In this document: one piece after another, positions 24,566 through 32,865 of the stretch
Numbering within the stretch: position 1 is the stretch's first letter
How the letters are laid out: each line of letters starts with the position of its first letter
Origin: Flavobacterium chryseum
Lineage (GTDB): Bacteria; Bacteroidota; Bacteroidia; Flavobacteriales; Flavobacteriaceae
Length of the DNA: 64,000 nt
Direction of reading: 5' to 3'
Assembly (NCBI RefSeq): GCF_004362015.1
Contig: NZ_SNWW01000008.1
Span: forward strand, 62,001 to 126,000
Notes under the pieces: generated by a model
What the model saw: the letters and a program-made list of their open reading frames with translations, nothing else
Databases searched by the model: none
Told to the model about the DNA's origin: nothing
Translations under genes and position numbers: made by a program

Positions 24566-25591
24566 ATGAAAAAAGAGAATAAATCAGTAATTATTTGGTT
24601 ATTGTCAGGTTGTGTTTTATTATTTTTAATGGTTGTCGTGGGAGGAATTACCCGATTAACCAATTCAGGTTTATCAATGACGGATTGGCATTTGGTAACC
24701 GATACTTTTCCGCCTTTGACGGATGCTAAATGGAATGAAGCTTTTGAGCAATACAAGAAATTTCCTGAATATCAAAAAATCAATATTCATAATGATTTTC
24801 AATTAGCGGACTATAAATTCATTTATTTCTGGGAATGGTTTCACCGTTTTATCGGAAGAATTATAGGACTGGTTTTCTTTGTTCCTTTTGTTTATTTCTT
24901 AGTTAGAAAAAAACTGGATCGCGAAACAATCAAAAAATGTATCGTTCTTTTGGCGATGGGTGCTTTTCAAGGCTTTTTAGGTTGGTTTATGGTTTGCAGC
25001 GGACTAATTGACAATCCGGATGTTAGCCATTTCAGACTTTCATTACACCTTACTTTCGCTTTTATCACTTTTGCTTACACTTTATGGGTGGCGCTGGATT
25101 TGATTTATCCTGAGCGCAATATTTATAAAACAATTCAACTTCGAAATATTGCCCAATTTGCTTTGGTTGCTTTATTAATTCAGATTATTTATGGTGGTTT
25201 TGTAGCCGGATTAAATGCAGGATTAATTCACAATCACTGGCCTTTAATGAGCGACGGACAATTTATACACGATTCGGTTTTTATTGAACAATCGACTTTG
25301 GTTAAAAACTTAATTGAAGGTAAAAGCGGTGTTCAGTTTGTACACAGAACTTTTGCTTATGTTGTGGTTGCTTTTATTTTGTTTTTATATTACAAAAGCA
25401 CGAAATTTTCGCTTTCGACGACTCAAAATAACGGAATCAAAACTTTAGTGGTTTTTGTTTTTATTCAATTTTTACTTGGGGTATTTACATTGTTATACAG
25501 TGTACCGTTGGCTTTAGGATTAATTCACCAAATTATGGCGTTTTTCCTTTTGAGCGCTATGACATTTACGTTGCATCGATTGACTAAATAA
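24566..25591 (+). CDS. ctaA: Heme A synthase (COX15/CtaA family)
   Basis: The 341-residue integral membrane protein has eight hydrophobic segments in two similar halves. GGITRLTNSGLSMTDWHLV (residues 28-46), EWFHRFIGRIIG (around 92) and the second-half counterparts FVHRTFAYVVV and LIHQIMAFFL supply the heme-ligand His residues of the family. It oxidises the C8 methyl of heme O to make heme A for cytochrome oxidase. It is probably co-transcribed with the upstream CCA enzyme gene and ends at a very strong hairpin. Confidence 0.94.
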   Translation: MKKENKSVIIWLLSGCVLLFLMVVVGGITRLTNSGLSMTDWHLVTDTFPPLTDAKWNEAFEQYKKFPEYQKINIHNDFQLADYKFIYFWEWFHRFIGRIIGLVFFVPFVYFLVRKKLDRETIKKCIVLLAMGAFQGFLGWFMVCSGLIDNPDVSHFRLSLHLTFAFITFAYTLWVALDLIYPERNIYKTIQLRNIAQFALVALLIQIIYGGFVAGLNAGLIHNHWPLMSDGQFIHDSVFIEQSTLVKNLIEGKSGVQFVHRTFAYVVVAFILFLYYKSTKFSLSTTQNNGIKTLVVFVFIQFLLGVFTLLYSVPLALGLIHQIMAFFLLSAMTFTLHRLTK

Positions 25592-25603
25592 TACAAATTT
25601 TGA

Positions 25604-25645
25604 AACATAAAAAAAATCCTTCAACTGAAGGATTTTTTTTATGTT
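25604..25645. terminator. Bidirectional terminator, 20-bp perfect stem
   Basis: AACATAAAAAAAATCCTTCA (25604-25623) and its exact complement (25626-25645) form a hairpin with A and T tracts on opposite sides. It can therefore end both ctaA from the left and the lytTR operon from the right. Confidence 0.92.
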
Positions 25646-25670
25646 TATCTATTTCAAATTCTATGAGTTA

Positions 25671-25804
25671 AACCGGATTAATCCCGAAGCCTCGGGATGG
25701 CCCTACAAAATAGATCGAGCCGATGGCTCTTTAATTTTGGATTGAATTCCGTAGGAATGGTTTATATTGTAAAGCTGTCCCGAGGCTTCGGGATAATCCG
25801 GTTT
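25671..25804. repeat. Long inverted repeat with nested CCCGAAGCCTCGGG palindromes
   Basis: AACCGGATTAATCCCGAAGC... at the left and ...GCTTCGGGATAATCCGGTT at the right are complementary over 27 bases apart from a two-base deletion. Each arm carries the small palindrome of the TCCCGAAGCTTCGGGA family. The centre (CTACAAAATAGATCGAGCC ... TTCCGTAGGAATGG) resembles the element at 21876. The right arm ends at the stop codon of the minus-strand lytTR gene. Confidence 0.8.
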
Positions 25805-26572
25805 TTATCCAAGCCAGGTTTTAAAATCCTGCACTTTTTCGCGGCTTACAATTACCTCATCTTCTTTGTAAGTTGGTAAAATTACTTTTAAACGAGAATT
25901 GGTATAAACCTGAATTTCTTTAATGGCCTGAAGCGGAACTATGAATTTTCTGCTTACGCGGAAGAAATCTTTCATATCTAATTCCTGCTCTAAAATTTCT
26001 AAAGTCGAATCGATTAAATAATTCCGATTGTCGAATGTATGAATGTAAGTTCCTTTATTTTCACTAAAAAAACATTCGATTTCATCTGTTGTAATTACTT
26101 TTAGATGCTGACCAATTTTAACGGTAAATCGTTTTTTATAATTCTTTTCAAAAGGATTGGATAGCATTTTTCTGATTTGCTCAAAGTCTAGTTGAAGATT
26201 TTGATTCTCTGAAGCTACTTTCGGCAAACGTGTTTTAAATTTGGCAACCGCAATGTCTAAATCATCTTCGTCAATAGGTTTTAAAAGATAATCTATACTA
26301 TTGAGTTTAAAAGCTTTTAAAGCATATTCATCATAAGCTGTGGTAAAAATAATCGCACTTTTAATGTCTATTTTTTCAAAAATTTCAAACGATAAACCAT
26401 CGGACAACTGAATATCCAGAAAAATCAAGTCGGGATGTTTATTATTAGTAAACCAATGAATTGATTCTTCTACTGAATGTAACATTGTAGATACCGCAAT
26501 GTCTAATTTTTCAAGTTTACGCTGCAACAATCTCGCTGCCGGTTTTTCGTCTTCTATTATTAATGTTGTCAT
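25805..26572 (-). CDS. LytTR family response regulator
   Basis: This 255-residue DNA-binding regulator has an N-terminal receiver domain (acidic pair EDE at 7-9, phospho-acceptor Asp 53 in LIFLDIQ, Lys in YLLKPID near 104). A LytTR domain covers about residues 148-253 (VKIGQHLKVI, ENKGTYIHT, FRVSRKFIVPL). It is the last gene of a minus-strand operon that begins with its cognate LytS-type kinase at 28997, separated from it by three 2TM proteins. Target genes are unknown. Confidence 0.93.
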   Translation of the reverse strand: MTTLIIEDEKPAARLLQRKLEKLDIAVSTMLHSVEESIHWFTNNKHPDLIFLDIQLSDGLSFEIFEKIDIKSAIIFTTAYDEYALKAFKLNSIDYLLKPIDEDDLDIAVAKFKTRLPKVASENQNLQLDFEQIRKMLSNPFEKNYKKRFTVKIGQHLKVITTDEIECFFSENKGTYIHTFDNRNYLIDSTLEILEQELDMKDFFRVSRKFIVPLQAIKEIQVYTNSRLKVILPTYKEDEVIVSREKVQDFKTWLG

Positions 26573-26608
26573 TTAGTACAATACAAAAATTGAAAATTTA
26601 GTCTAAAT

Positions 26609-26977
26609 TTACTCCCATTTATTTTTATTCTGAGCATCTCTATCCATATATTTTTGGATTTTCTTTTGCTCCCAATCTCTGCTAAAAAAAACATCTGGTC
26701 CAAATACGGTAAATGCGTGAATTAATACTGCTATTCCCCAATATAGTGCTGTTGAATAAGTACGCCAATCAAATAGCCCGCTTTCATGAATGCTATGACC
26801 AAAGTAATCGCTATTTAAACTAGAAACCACAATAATTATGTTTACAATTATATAAATTTTTAAATGGGAATAAAACCCTTTAATTTTTTTTACTTTTTTG
26901 TAAGCTTCATTATAACTTTCGTCTGTACTAAATTCATACGCATAATTTTCATACATGCGTCTTCTAAATCGTCCCAT
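26609..26977 (-). CDS. 2TM domain-containing protein (third stand-alone copy)
   Basis: This 122-residue protein matches the Bacteroidota 2TM domain: an amphipathic AYKKVKKIKGFYSHL segment, a first transmembrane helix (YIIVNIIIVVSSL), a second one (ALYWGIAVLIHAFTVFG) and a C-terminal charged WEQKKIQKYMDRD helix ending in NKWE. It is the most divergent of four 2TM copies in this operon and has an extra N-terminal Arg/Tyr-rich stretch. Its role in the kinase-regulator pathway is unknown. Confidence 0.85.
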   Translation of the reverse strand: MGRFRRRMYENYAYEFSTDESYNEAYKKVKKIKGFYSHLKIYIIVNIIIVVSSLNSDYFGHSIHESGLFDWRTYSTALYWGIAVLIHAFTVFGPDVFFSRDWEQKKIQKYMDRDAQNKNKWE

Positions 26978-26995
26978 TTTATTTTTTAAATTAAA

Positions 26996-27301
26996 TTATT
27001 GCCATTTGTTTTTATTCTCTTTTTCTTTTTCCATGAATTCCCGAATTTTTCGTTCTTCCCAGCCTTTTCCTAAAACCGGAAACACTTCAAAAACCTTCAA
27101 TCCGTGAAAAAGAACTCCAAATCCCCACCATATTAGAGGCCAGTAAAACCATAACTGATCTGGCGTGGTATATAAATTAATAAAAATCAGAATAATATTT
27201 ACACCTATAAAAGCTGTAAGATTTCCATAAAATCCTTTTATACTTTCTACTTTCTTTTTTGCAAGATAGTATTTGTCTTCTTCGCTATAATTAATTTCCA
27301 T
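26996..27301 (-). CDS. 2TM domain-containing protein (second stand-alone copy)
   Basis: The reading frame stays open to 27367, but that extension overlaps the preceding gene by more than 60 bases. ATG at 27301 (MEINYSEED), two bases after the upstream stop, is the natural start and gives 101 residues. The 2TM pattern is clear: KKKVESIKGFYGNL, two hydrophobic helices (FIGVNIILIFINLY, WPLIWWGFGVLFHGLKVF), then WEERKIREFMEKE and a KNKWQ end. It is strikingly similar to the C-terminal domain of the kinase at 27636. Confidence 0.85.
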   Translation of the reverse strand: MEINYSEEDKYYLAKKKVESIKGFYGNLTAFIGVNIILIFINLYTTPDQLWFYWPLIWWGFGVLFHGLKVFEVFPVLGKGWEERKIREFMEKEKENKNKWQ

Positions 27302-27303
27302 GA

Positions 27304-27633
27304 TTACTCCCATTTTTGCGTTTTTTGTTTTCTCTCTAAAAGACTCTTCAGTTTGCGTTCCTCCCACTCTTCTCCAAAAATTTTAAAGGAAACAAATAAA
27401 TCAATCGCAGAAAATAAAAACACTGATGTCCAGATTACCATTACGACGTAGTTGAGATATTTGAATGGAAAGAAATTTAGTGGAACTCCATAATATTGTT
27501 TTAAAACAAAAACAATTAATCCTGCGATGTAAATTAAGGCATGAATGTAAAATGATTTAAGCTTAACTATTTTTTTGCTGGCTATTTTTTGAAGTTCAAA
27601 AGTTTCCCGATCATTATTACAATTTGTTTTCAT
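27304..27633 (-). CDS. 2TM domain-containing protein (first stand-alone copy)
   Basis: This 109-residue protein shows KIVKLKSFYIHALIYIAGLI, a second hydrophobic helix around 60-80 and a WEERKLKSLLERKQ tail ending in QKWE. It starts two bases after the stop of the kinase gene and ends two bases before the next 2TM start, so translation is coupled. It is related to the 2TM domain fused to the kinase. Confidence 0.85.
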   Translation of the reverse strand: MKTNCNNDRETFELQKIASKKIVKLKSFYIHALIYIAGLIVFVLKQYYGVPLNFFPFKYLNYVVMVIWTSVFLFSAIDLFVSFKIFGEEWEERKLKSLLERKQKTQKWE

Positions 27634-27635
27634 GA

Positions 27636-28997
27636 TTATTTCCAGGTTTTTTGTTTGTTGTCTTTCTCCAGAATTTCTCTGATTTTTCGTTCTTCCCAGT
27701 CAGAGCTGTAACCAAAAACTTTAAAGGCATGCATTACGATTCCGAATCCCCAGCCTAAAGCCGAAAACCAAAACCATTGAAATCCAGGTGAATACCTCAA
27801 ATTTATAAAAATTAAAAAAGGAATTACACAACAATATGAAATTAAATTTCCGTAAAAACCTTTTAGTTCTTCTACTCTTTTTTTGGCTCTTAGATAAGCT
27901 TTACCCTCGTCGTTATAATCTGCATTAGTTTCCATAACTGTAATTTGTTTGGTTAAAATTGGAATTTTAACGGTAAAATTTTCTTCATTTTGTTCGATCA
28001 AAACTTTTCTGTTCGTTATAATTCCATATCGACTTACGATGTTTTGCAATCCAACTCCCTGCCTGTCTTGTAAAACTTCTTTCTTTTGAAAATCATTTTG
28101 AATGGCCAGATAATCTCCATCAACAAAAATTCTGATATGCAACGGTTTTTGTTCACTTACTACATTATGTTTCACTGTATTTTCGAGTAAAAGCTGTAAC
28201 GACAAAGGCACCACTTTTGCATCCGGATTTATGTCTGTTGTAGGTAATTCGTAAAACAAACTGTTCTCAAAACGCATTTTCAATAAATTCATATACGTTT
28301 TTGCAAACGACAATTCATCTTCAACAGAAACCAACTCTTTATCTTTTTGCTCTAAAACGTAGCGGTAAATTTTAGACAAAGAAGTGGTAAAACGCTGTGC
28401 ATTATCCGGATTTTCTTCAATCAATGAACTTAATACATTTAGACTATTAAAGAGAAAATGTGGATCGATTTGATTTTTTAAACTTTCGAATTTTGCACTT
28501 GCCGTTCCTGCAATAATCTTTTGCTGCGTAATTTCAAATTTCGAAGCCTGCTTCCATTTTACCATAAAACTTCTGGCCTGCATGAAAGTCGAAACTCCTA
28601 AAGAAAGAATGATATAAAACAGATGAACCCAGAGCATTCTTTCTCCAAAAAAGTCTTTTAATGTCATGTCTTGCAGGACCATAAAAATATAGTAGTTTAT
28701 TCCTACCACCACGGGAACCGTGTACAAAACAGTTACCATGATTCCGTAATAAACCCTCAGATTTGTCTGCTCCAGCCAATCCCATTTTCGATCTAAAAAA
28801 ACGTTGATAAATGCGTTACCAAAGCCCAATCCGAAAGAGTACAGACAGCTAATAAAAAAAGTAATAAGAACGTTTCGAACATTTAAATCTTCTCCTAAAC
28901 AAACTATGAATATTACTGTAAAGACCATAGAAATTTTGAAAGAAACAATTGTTCCGCTTTTAAAATCTCTGTAGGATACATTTTTATGGTCTTTCAT
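27636..28997 (-). CDS. LytS-type sensor histidine kinase with C-terminal 2TM domain
   Basis: The 453-residue protein has four hydrophobic segments (about residues 18-35, 43-66, 83-108, 121-141). A His_kinase (LytS/YehU) dimerisation segment follows with the phospho-acceptor His180 in NQIDPHFLFNSLN. An ATPase domain has LLENTVKHN (N box, about 277-285) and GVGLQNIVSRYG (G box). After that an additional 2TM domain appears at about 365-453, ending WEERKIREILEKDNKQKTWK. The kinase surely pairs with the LytTR regulator at 25805. The extra 2TM module is shared with three small proteins encoded next to it. Confidence 0.92.
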   Translation of the reverse strand: MKDHKNVSYRDFKSGTIVSFKISMVFTVIFIVCLGEDLNVRNVLITFFISCLYSFGLGFGNAFINVFLDRKWDWLEQTNLRVYYGIMVTVLYTVPVVVGINYYIFMVLQDMTLKDFFGERMLWVHLFYIILSLGVSTFMQARSFMVKWKQASKFEITQQKIIAGTASAKFESLKNQIDPHFLFNSLNVLSSLIEENPDNAQRFTTSLSKIYRYVLEQKDKELVSVEDELSFAKTYMNLLKMRFENSLFYELPTTDINPDAKVVPLSLQLLLENTVKHNVVSEQKPLHIRIFVDGDYLAIQNDFQKKEVLQDRQGVGLQNIVSRYGIITNRKVLIEQNEENFTVKIPILTKQITVMETNADYNDEGKAYLRAKKRVEELKGFYGNLISYCCVIPFLIFINLRYSPGFQWFWFSALGWGFGIVMHAFKVFGYSSDWEERKIREILEKDNKQKTWK

Positions 28998-29028
28998 TTT
29001 ATAAGGTAACTTAAATTAAATTGTATTT

Positions 29029-29649
29029 TTATTTACATGTTTTTTGAGTTTCTAAAGCTCTGTCTAATCCCCATTTTGGAGAAAAAGGCGTTTCTGGTTT
29101 AAAAGTAGCAAAAAGTTCAATCGCTTTATTCACCTGAACACATAGTGGTTTTGTATCAACTCCAGTCCATTTTGCACCTCCTAATTGGTAATCAGCTTCT
29201 CCAAAAACAATTCTTGGATTATTTGGGTCTATTGCTTTTCCTTTTGCGTAAGCTTCCATCACTTTAGAAGAATATTTCATTCCGTTTGTCATAGGATCTG
29301 CAACTACCCAAGCCGTATAAATTAATGCCTGCATGGCGTATAACTCGGCATTATTTTGATCTTTAATCAATTCGATATCCAATGCATCTTGTGCTTTTGT
29401 CAATAATAAATCGATTTTAGTTTTATCTTTTTCAGTAAATGCAGATGTAGTGTTTACCATCGCCACATAATAGTTTGGTAAGTAACTTGTTTTTTCTGCT
29501 GCTGCAATTCTTTCGAACATTGCCGAAGCTTCAGTGTTTTTTCCTTCTTTCCAAAGTCCGAAAGCTTTTCCCATTCCTTGTTCAAATTGTGTTTGTGCAG
29601 AGCTTATTACTACTACAAGTAATGCGGCCAAAGTGATGATTTTTTTCAT
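29029..29649 (-). CDS. Exported protein with TPR-like helices
   Basis: The 206-residue product has a signal peptide (MKKIITLAALLVVVISSAQ). Helical segments with TPR-like spacing follow: KAFGLWKEGKNTEASAMFERI, NAELYAMQALIYTAW and EAYAKGKAIDPNNPRIVFGEADY. The IDPNNPR motif is typical of repeat boundaries. It lies 31 bases before the histidine kinase gene on the same strand and 44 after the DUF2141 gene, so it may share their transcript and could feed a periplasmic signal to the kinase. That link is inference. Confidence 0.8.
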   Translation of the reverse strand: MKKIITLAALLVVVISSAQTQFEQGMGKAFGLWKEGKNTEASAMFERIAAAEKTSYLPNYYVAMVNTTSAFTEKDKTKIDLLLTKAQDALDIELIKDQNNAELYAMQALIYTAWVVADPMTNGMKYSSKVMEAYAKGKAIDPNNPRIVFGEADYQLGGAKWTGVDTKPLCVQVNKAIELFATFKPETPFSPKWGLDRALETQKTCK

Positions 29650-29693
29650 TTTATAAGTAATTTTAATGGTTATATTAATTTGTTGGTTCCTAT

Positions 29694-30101
29694 TTATAGT
29701 ACAATTTCAATTTTTGAATCTTTATCAATAACAAACTTAGCATCTTTATAGGCAGGAGGCCCCATAAATCCTTTTGCATTGTTTGAAGCTGCATAATCTT
29801 CAGAAGGTATTCCCATCATATTTTTATCAAGTTTTCCGTTATTGTTTTCATCATGATAGGTTGAAATTGCATATTCTCCTGCAGGAAGATTGGTGAAAAT
29901 TACAACTGCTTCGTTATTTTTAATTTCAGAAGAAAGGCTTTTGTAAATTGTTTTAAGAAATGTACCTTCTGAATTGTACAAACCTACTTTAACAATTCCT
30001 GTATTATTTTTTAAACCCGAAACAGAAACGGTTAGTTTTACATTTTGAGCAGACATTATACTGCAGATAAAAAACATTGTAATTGTAATAATTTTGGTCA
30101 T
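29694..30101 (-). CDS. DUF2141 family exported protein
   Basis: The 135-residue product has a signal peptide (ITITMFFICSIMSAQN) and a single beta-sandwich domain with the DUF2141 pattern: VSVSGLKNNTGIVKVGLYNS, FTNLPAGEYAISTYHDENNNGKLDKNMMGIPSE and a last AKFVIDKDSKIEIVL. The Asp/Asn-rich DENNNGKLD loop looks like a calcium-binding turn. The function is unknown. It is the first gene of the minus-strand series that leads into the two-component system. Confidence 0.88.
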   Translation of the reverse strand: MTKIITITMFFICSIMSAQNVKLTVSVSGLKNNTGIVKVGLYNSEGTFLKTIYKSLSSEIKNNEAVVIFTNLPAGEYAISTYHDENNNGKLDKNMMGIPSEDYAASNNAKGFMGPPAYKDAKFVIDKDSKIEIVL

Positions 30102-30117
30102 GATTTCTTTTTTAAAG

Positions 30118-30290
30118 GTTCTGAGGTGCTAAGGTTTTGAGGTGCTAAGGTTTTTTTGATGATTAAAACTCTTTTTTTAAGGTTCAAAGGTTCAGAGCTA
30201 CAAAGTGACAAAGGTTTGATTTTCTTATTATTAATATTCATAAAACTTTGAACCTTTGTTACTTTGCTTCTTTGTTCCTTTCAATTTATA
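30118..30290. repeat. Tandem word repeats in the DUF2141 leader
   Basis: GGTTCTGAGGTGCTAAGG and GGTTTTGAGGTGCTAAGG are adjacent direct copies. Then AAGGTTCAAAGGTTCAGAGC and its complementary words (ACTTTGAACCTTTGTTACTTTG) allow a hairpin. The stretch 30102-30479 contains no gene, only these repeats, a promoter element and the inverted repeat at 30383. Confidence 0.65.
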
Positions 30291-30293
30291 CTT

Positions 30294-30301
30294 CAAAAGT
30301 A
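30294..30301 (-). promoter_or_regulatory. -7 element, likely for the DUF2141/kinase transcript
   Basis: The minus strand reads TACTTTTG, a TAnnTTTG match. It implies a leader of about 190 bases that contains the repeat words. Confidence 0.4.
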
Positions 30302-30382
30302 TATCGGATTTTACTTTTTTAAAATTAAATAATACTCAGTTGTTGATTTTTGCTACTGAATTGTTTTTTTTTAAGGAACAGA

Positions 30383-30460
30383 GGTTCAGAGGGACAAAGG
30401 TTCAAAGTTTTTTTAGATTTTTTAAATCTCAAGAGGTTAAAACCTTTGTCCCTCTGAACC
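30383..30460. repeat. Perfect 20-bp inverted repeat
   Basis: GGTTCAGAGGGACAAAGGTT (30383-30402) and its exact complement (30441-30460) are separated by 38 bases. Further words extend both arms imperfectly. It lies just after the stop of the TonB receptor gene and may serve as its terminator. Confidence 0.8.
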
Positions 30461-30479
30461 TTTGCAACTTTGAACCTAT

Positions 30480-32645
30480 TTATAAATTCTTCAACTGATT
30501 ATCATTTTTATTCTTACTAATCGTCCAGAAGAAACCTACGAAAAAGAATCTGTCTGCGGTTGGAGTCACGGCTTGTCTGTTGTAAACTCCGTTGGCATCT
30601 GGTATTTTGGCGTAATCGTATCCAAAAACGTTTTGGCTTCCTAATAAATTTGAAACTGAGAAATACAAGATTTTTTGTGTTGTTAATAAATACGCCCAGT
30701 TAAAACTCAAACTATTATATGATTTTGTTTTTCCGTTCATGAATTGCGATTGATTCGGATCGTTATAAGGTCTTCCTGTGCTGAAACTATTTGTAAAACC
30801 AATTTGCGATTTCCAGTCTGTAATAAAATATTTTGTTACAATTGATAGATTATGATTGGCTACAAAACTTGGCGTTGCCATTGTTGGAAAATTCTTGTAT
30901 TGTCTTTCTGAATCAATATACGAATATGAAATCCAATATTCTAAATTTTTGTACAAATTGCTGTCTCTCCAAAATATATCTAAACCTTTTGCATATCCTG
31001 AACCATTATTATTGAAAACTGAGTTGTATTGAATATCTCTCGTATCATACTGAACCAAATTGCTGTAATCTTTATAATAAGCTTCGGCTCTAAAAGTCTG
31101 GCTTGGTTTTGAAAATTGATAGTTTAAGATGTAATGCTGTGCTTTTTCACTTTCAAATTGATGGTATTTTGAATATTTAATATAATCAACCACCGGAGCC
31201 TGACTGAAATCTCCGTAAGCGAAAGAAAACTGACTTGTTTTGGAAAACTTATATGCGATTGAAGCTCTTGGTGCAATATTGGTTTCATTTAATAAACTAT
31301 TGTTTGAAAGTCTCACACCTACTTTTGCAGCCAGCTTTTTTGAGAACAAAATATCTCCTTCTGTATAAAAAGCGGCAATGTTTGAATCGTAACCATTGGC
31401 AACATTTATTGCAATATTATCGTTGAAGTTTTCATTGAATTTGGTAATAAAATAATCAGCTCCAAAAGACAATTTAAAATAATTAGAAATGTTTTTTCTC
31501 AATTTCAATTTCAGCTGCGCGGCATTTTCGTCAGTCGCAACATCATTAATGTCATATTTAATTTTGTTTTTACTGTAACCGTAACTAATTCCTGAAGTAA
31601 GTTGCCAACCCGTTCCAAAATCGCCTTTGTAAGAGGCATTCATGTAAAAATTATTGTTGTTTAAGTCTGTTCTTACGGGATCAACGAAATTTACATTCTT
31701 TTGATTTAAATCGAATTTCTCCGAGTCGAAAGCAGCATAGAATTTAAAAATTCCTCTTTCAAAATGGTATCTGTAAACCGCTTCTCCACCCAAAGACTGA
31801 TAAGGACTATTCCAATCTACATTTTGAGGAATTACAGCCTGATAAGGTGCCAGATTAATATAATTAGTGTTAATACTGAACGAACTTTTTTTCCATTTTT
31901 GCGTATTTCCAACACCTAAACCAACCGTCATCAATGCAATATCTGTTTTATTTTGGTCCGGTTCATCTTGTGTATTCAACAATAATACACTTGATAAAGC
32001 TTCTCCATATTCTGCAGAATATCCACCGGTAGAAAAAGCAATTCCGCTAAACAAAAAAGGTGAAAATCGGCTTCGTGTTGGTAAATTGTTTGTTGATGCA
32101 CCGTACGGTTGCGCTACGCGAAGTCCGTCAACAAAAGTTTGTGTTTCGCTCGCTTCTCCTCCACGAACAAACAAACGTCCGTCTTCACCAACCGTTTGCG
32201 TTCCAGGCAAAGTCTGCAAAGCGGCAATAATATTTCCTGCAGAACCTGCTGTAGTAACAATATCTAAAGGTTTTAAAACAGAAACTCTTGCTTTATCTCC
32301 AGATTCTAATGTACCCGCAGTAATGACAACAGCATCAAGTGCATTTACATTTTCTCTCATTTTTACGGTTTGATCTTTAAAATTCGTAACATCAATTTCT
32401 TTTCTGTAAGTGTCATAAATTAAAAAACTAACTACTAAAAATTGATTTCCCGTAGCGCTAGTTTCAAACGAAAATTCGCCTGTTTCAGAACTGTTTGTTC
32501 CGTCGTAAGTTCCATCAATATAAATATTTGCCCCCGGAACTGGTTTTCCTTTTTCATCAACTACTTTTCCTGAAATGGTGTTTTGAGCAAAAAAGATTGT
32601 TGTTAAAAATAAAAAGCTAATTGTAAAAAGTAATTTGGTTGTCAT
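30480..32645 (-). CDS. TonB-dependent receptor with carboxypeptidase-like N-terminal domain
   Basis: Counted from ATG 32645 this is a 721-residue outer membrane receptor. It has a signal peptide (LLFTISFLFLTTIFFAQN), a CarboxypepD_reg-like domain (ISGKVVDEKGKPVPGANIYIDG), a plug domain (LQTLPGTQTVGEDGRLFVRGGEASETQTFVDGL region) and a beta-barrel. The frame extends to ATG 32726, only about 20 bases after a -7 element, so a longer N-terminus is possible. The signal peptide argues for 32645. No SusD partner gene is adjacent, so it is more likely for iron, vitamin or a small ligand than for polysaccharide. The substrate is unknown. Confidence 0.9.
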   Translation of the reverse strand: MTTKLLFTISFLFLTTIFFAQNTISGKVVDEKGKPVPGANIYIDGTYDGTNSSETGEFSFETSATGNQFLVVSFLIYDTYRKEIDVTNFKDQTVKMRENVNALDAVVITAGTLESGDKARVSVLKPLDIVTTAGSAGNIIAALQTLPGTQTVGEDGRLFVRGGEASETQTFVDGLRVAQPYGASTNNLPTRSRFSPFLFSGIAFSTGGYSAEYGEALSSVLLLNTQDEPDQNKTDIALMTVGLGVGNTQKWKKSSFSINTNYINLAPYQAVIPQNVDWNSPYQSLGGEAVYRYHFERGIFKFYAAFDSEKFDLNQKNVNFVDPVRTDLNNNNFYMNASYKGDFGTGWQLTSGISYGYSKNKIKYDINDVATDENAAQLKLKLRKNISNYFKLSFGADYFITKFNENFNDNIAINVANGYDSNIAAFYTEGDILFSKKLAAKVGVRLSNNSLLNETNIAPRASIAYKFSKTSQFSFAYGDFSQAPVVDYIKYSKYHQFESEKAQHYILNYQFSKPSQTFRAEAYYKDYSNLVQYDTRDIQYNSVFNNNGSGYAKGLDIFWRDSNLYKNLEYWISYSYIDSERQYKNFPTMATPSFVANHNLSIVTKYFITDWKSQIGFTNSFSTGRPYNDPNQSQFMNGKTKSYNSLSFNWAYLLTTQKILYFSVSNLLGSQNVFGYDYAKIPDANGVYNRQAVTPTADRFFFVGFFWTISKNKNDNQLKNL

Positions 32646-32746
32646 ACCTGTTGATTTTATTTGGTTTTGGTCATGAATGTTATCGCTTTTGGTTTGCTTT
32701 CGCAGATTTTTAGTTGGCGATTTCATGATGTTTGATTTTGATGAGG

Positions 32747-32754
32747 CAAATGTA
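32747..32754 (-). promoter_or_regulatory. -7 element of the TonB receptor promoter
   Basis: The minus strand reads TACATTTG, a perfect TAnnTTTG. The start of transcription should be near 32740. Confidence 0.55.
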
Positions 32755-32865
32755 TTTTAACAATCGAAGTTAAAAAATATTTAATAACTCAATTGTAGAA
32801 TTTTGAGGATGAGTTGTAAATTACTTATTTGTATCTTAGCTTTTTGTTTTTTAAAAATATTAATT

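Noticed and set aside
25697..25879. 60-residue plus-strand ORF
   Set aside because: It spans an inverted repeat and the 3' end of the opposite lytTR gene.
27302..27367. 22-codon upstream extension of the second 2TM ORF
   Set aside because: It overlaps the preceding 2TM gene out of frame; ATG 27301 follows that gene's stop by two bases and fits the domain start.
30118..30479. Possible CRISPR array suggested by repeated short words
   Set aside because: Words are 8-20 bases, irregularly spaced, imperfect and in both directions, with no unique spacers and no cas genes in the window.
30256..30498. 80-residue plus-strand ORF rich in Phe
   Set aside because: It is composed of intergenic word repeats read as codons.
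31867..32373. 168-residue ORF on the plus strand
   Set aside because: It lies wholly antisense inside the TonB receptor gene; no family pattern or promoter.
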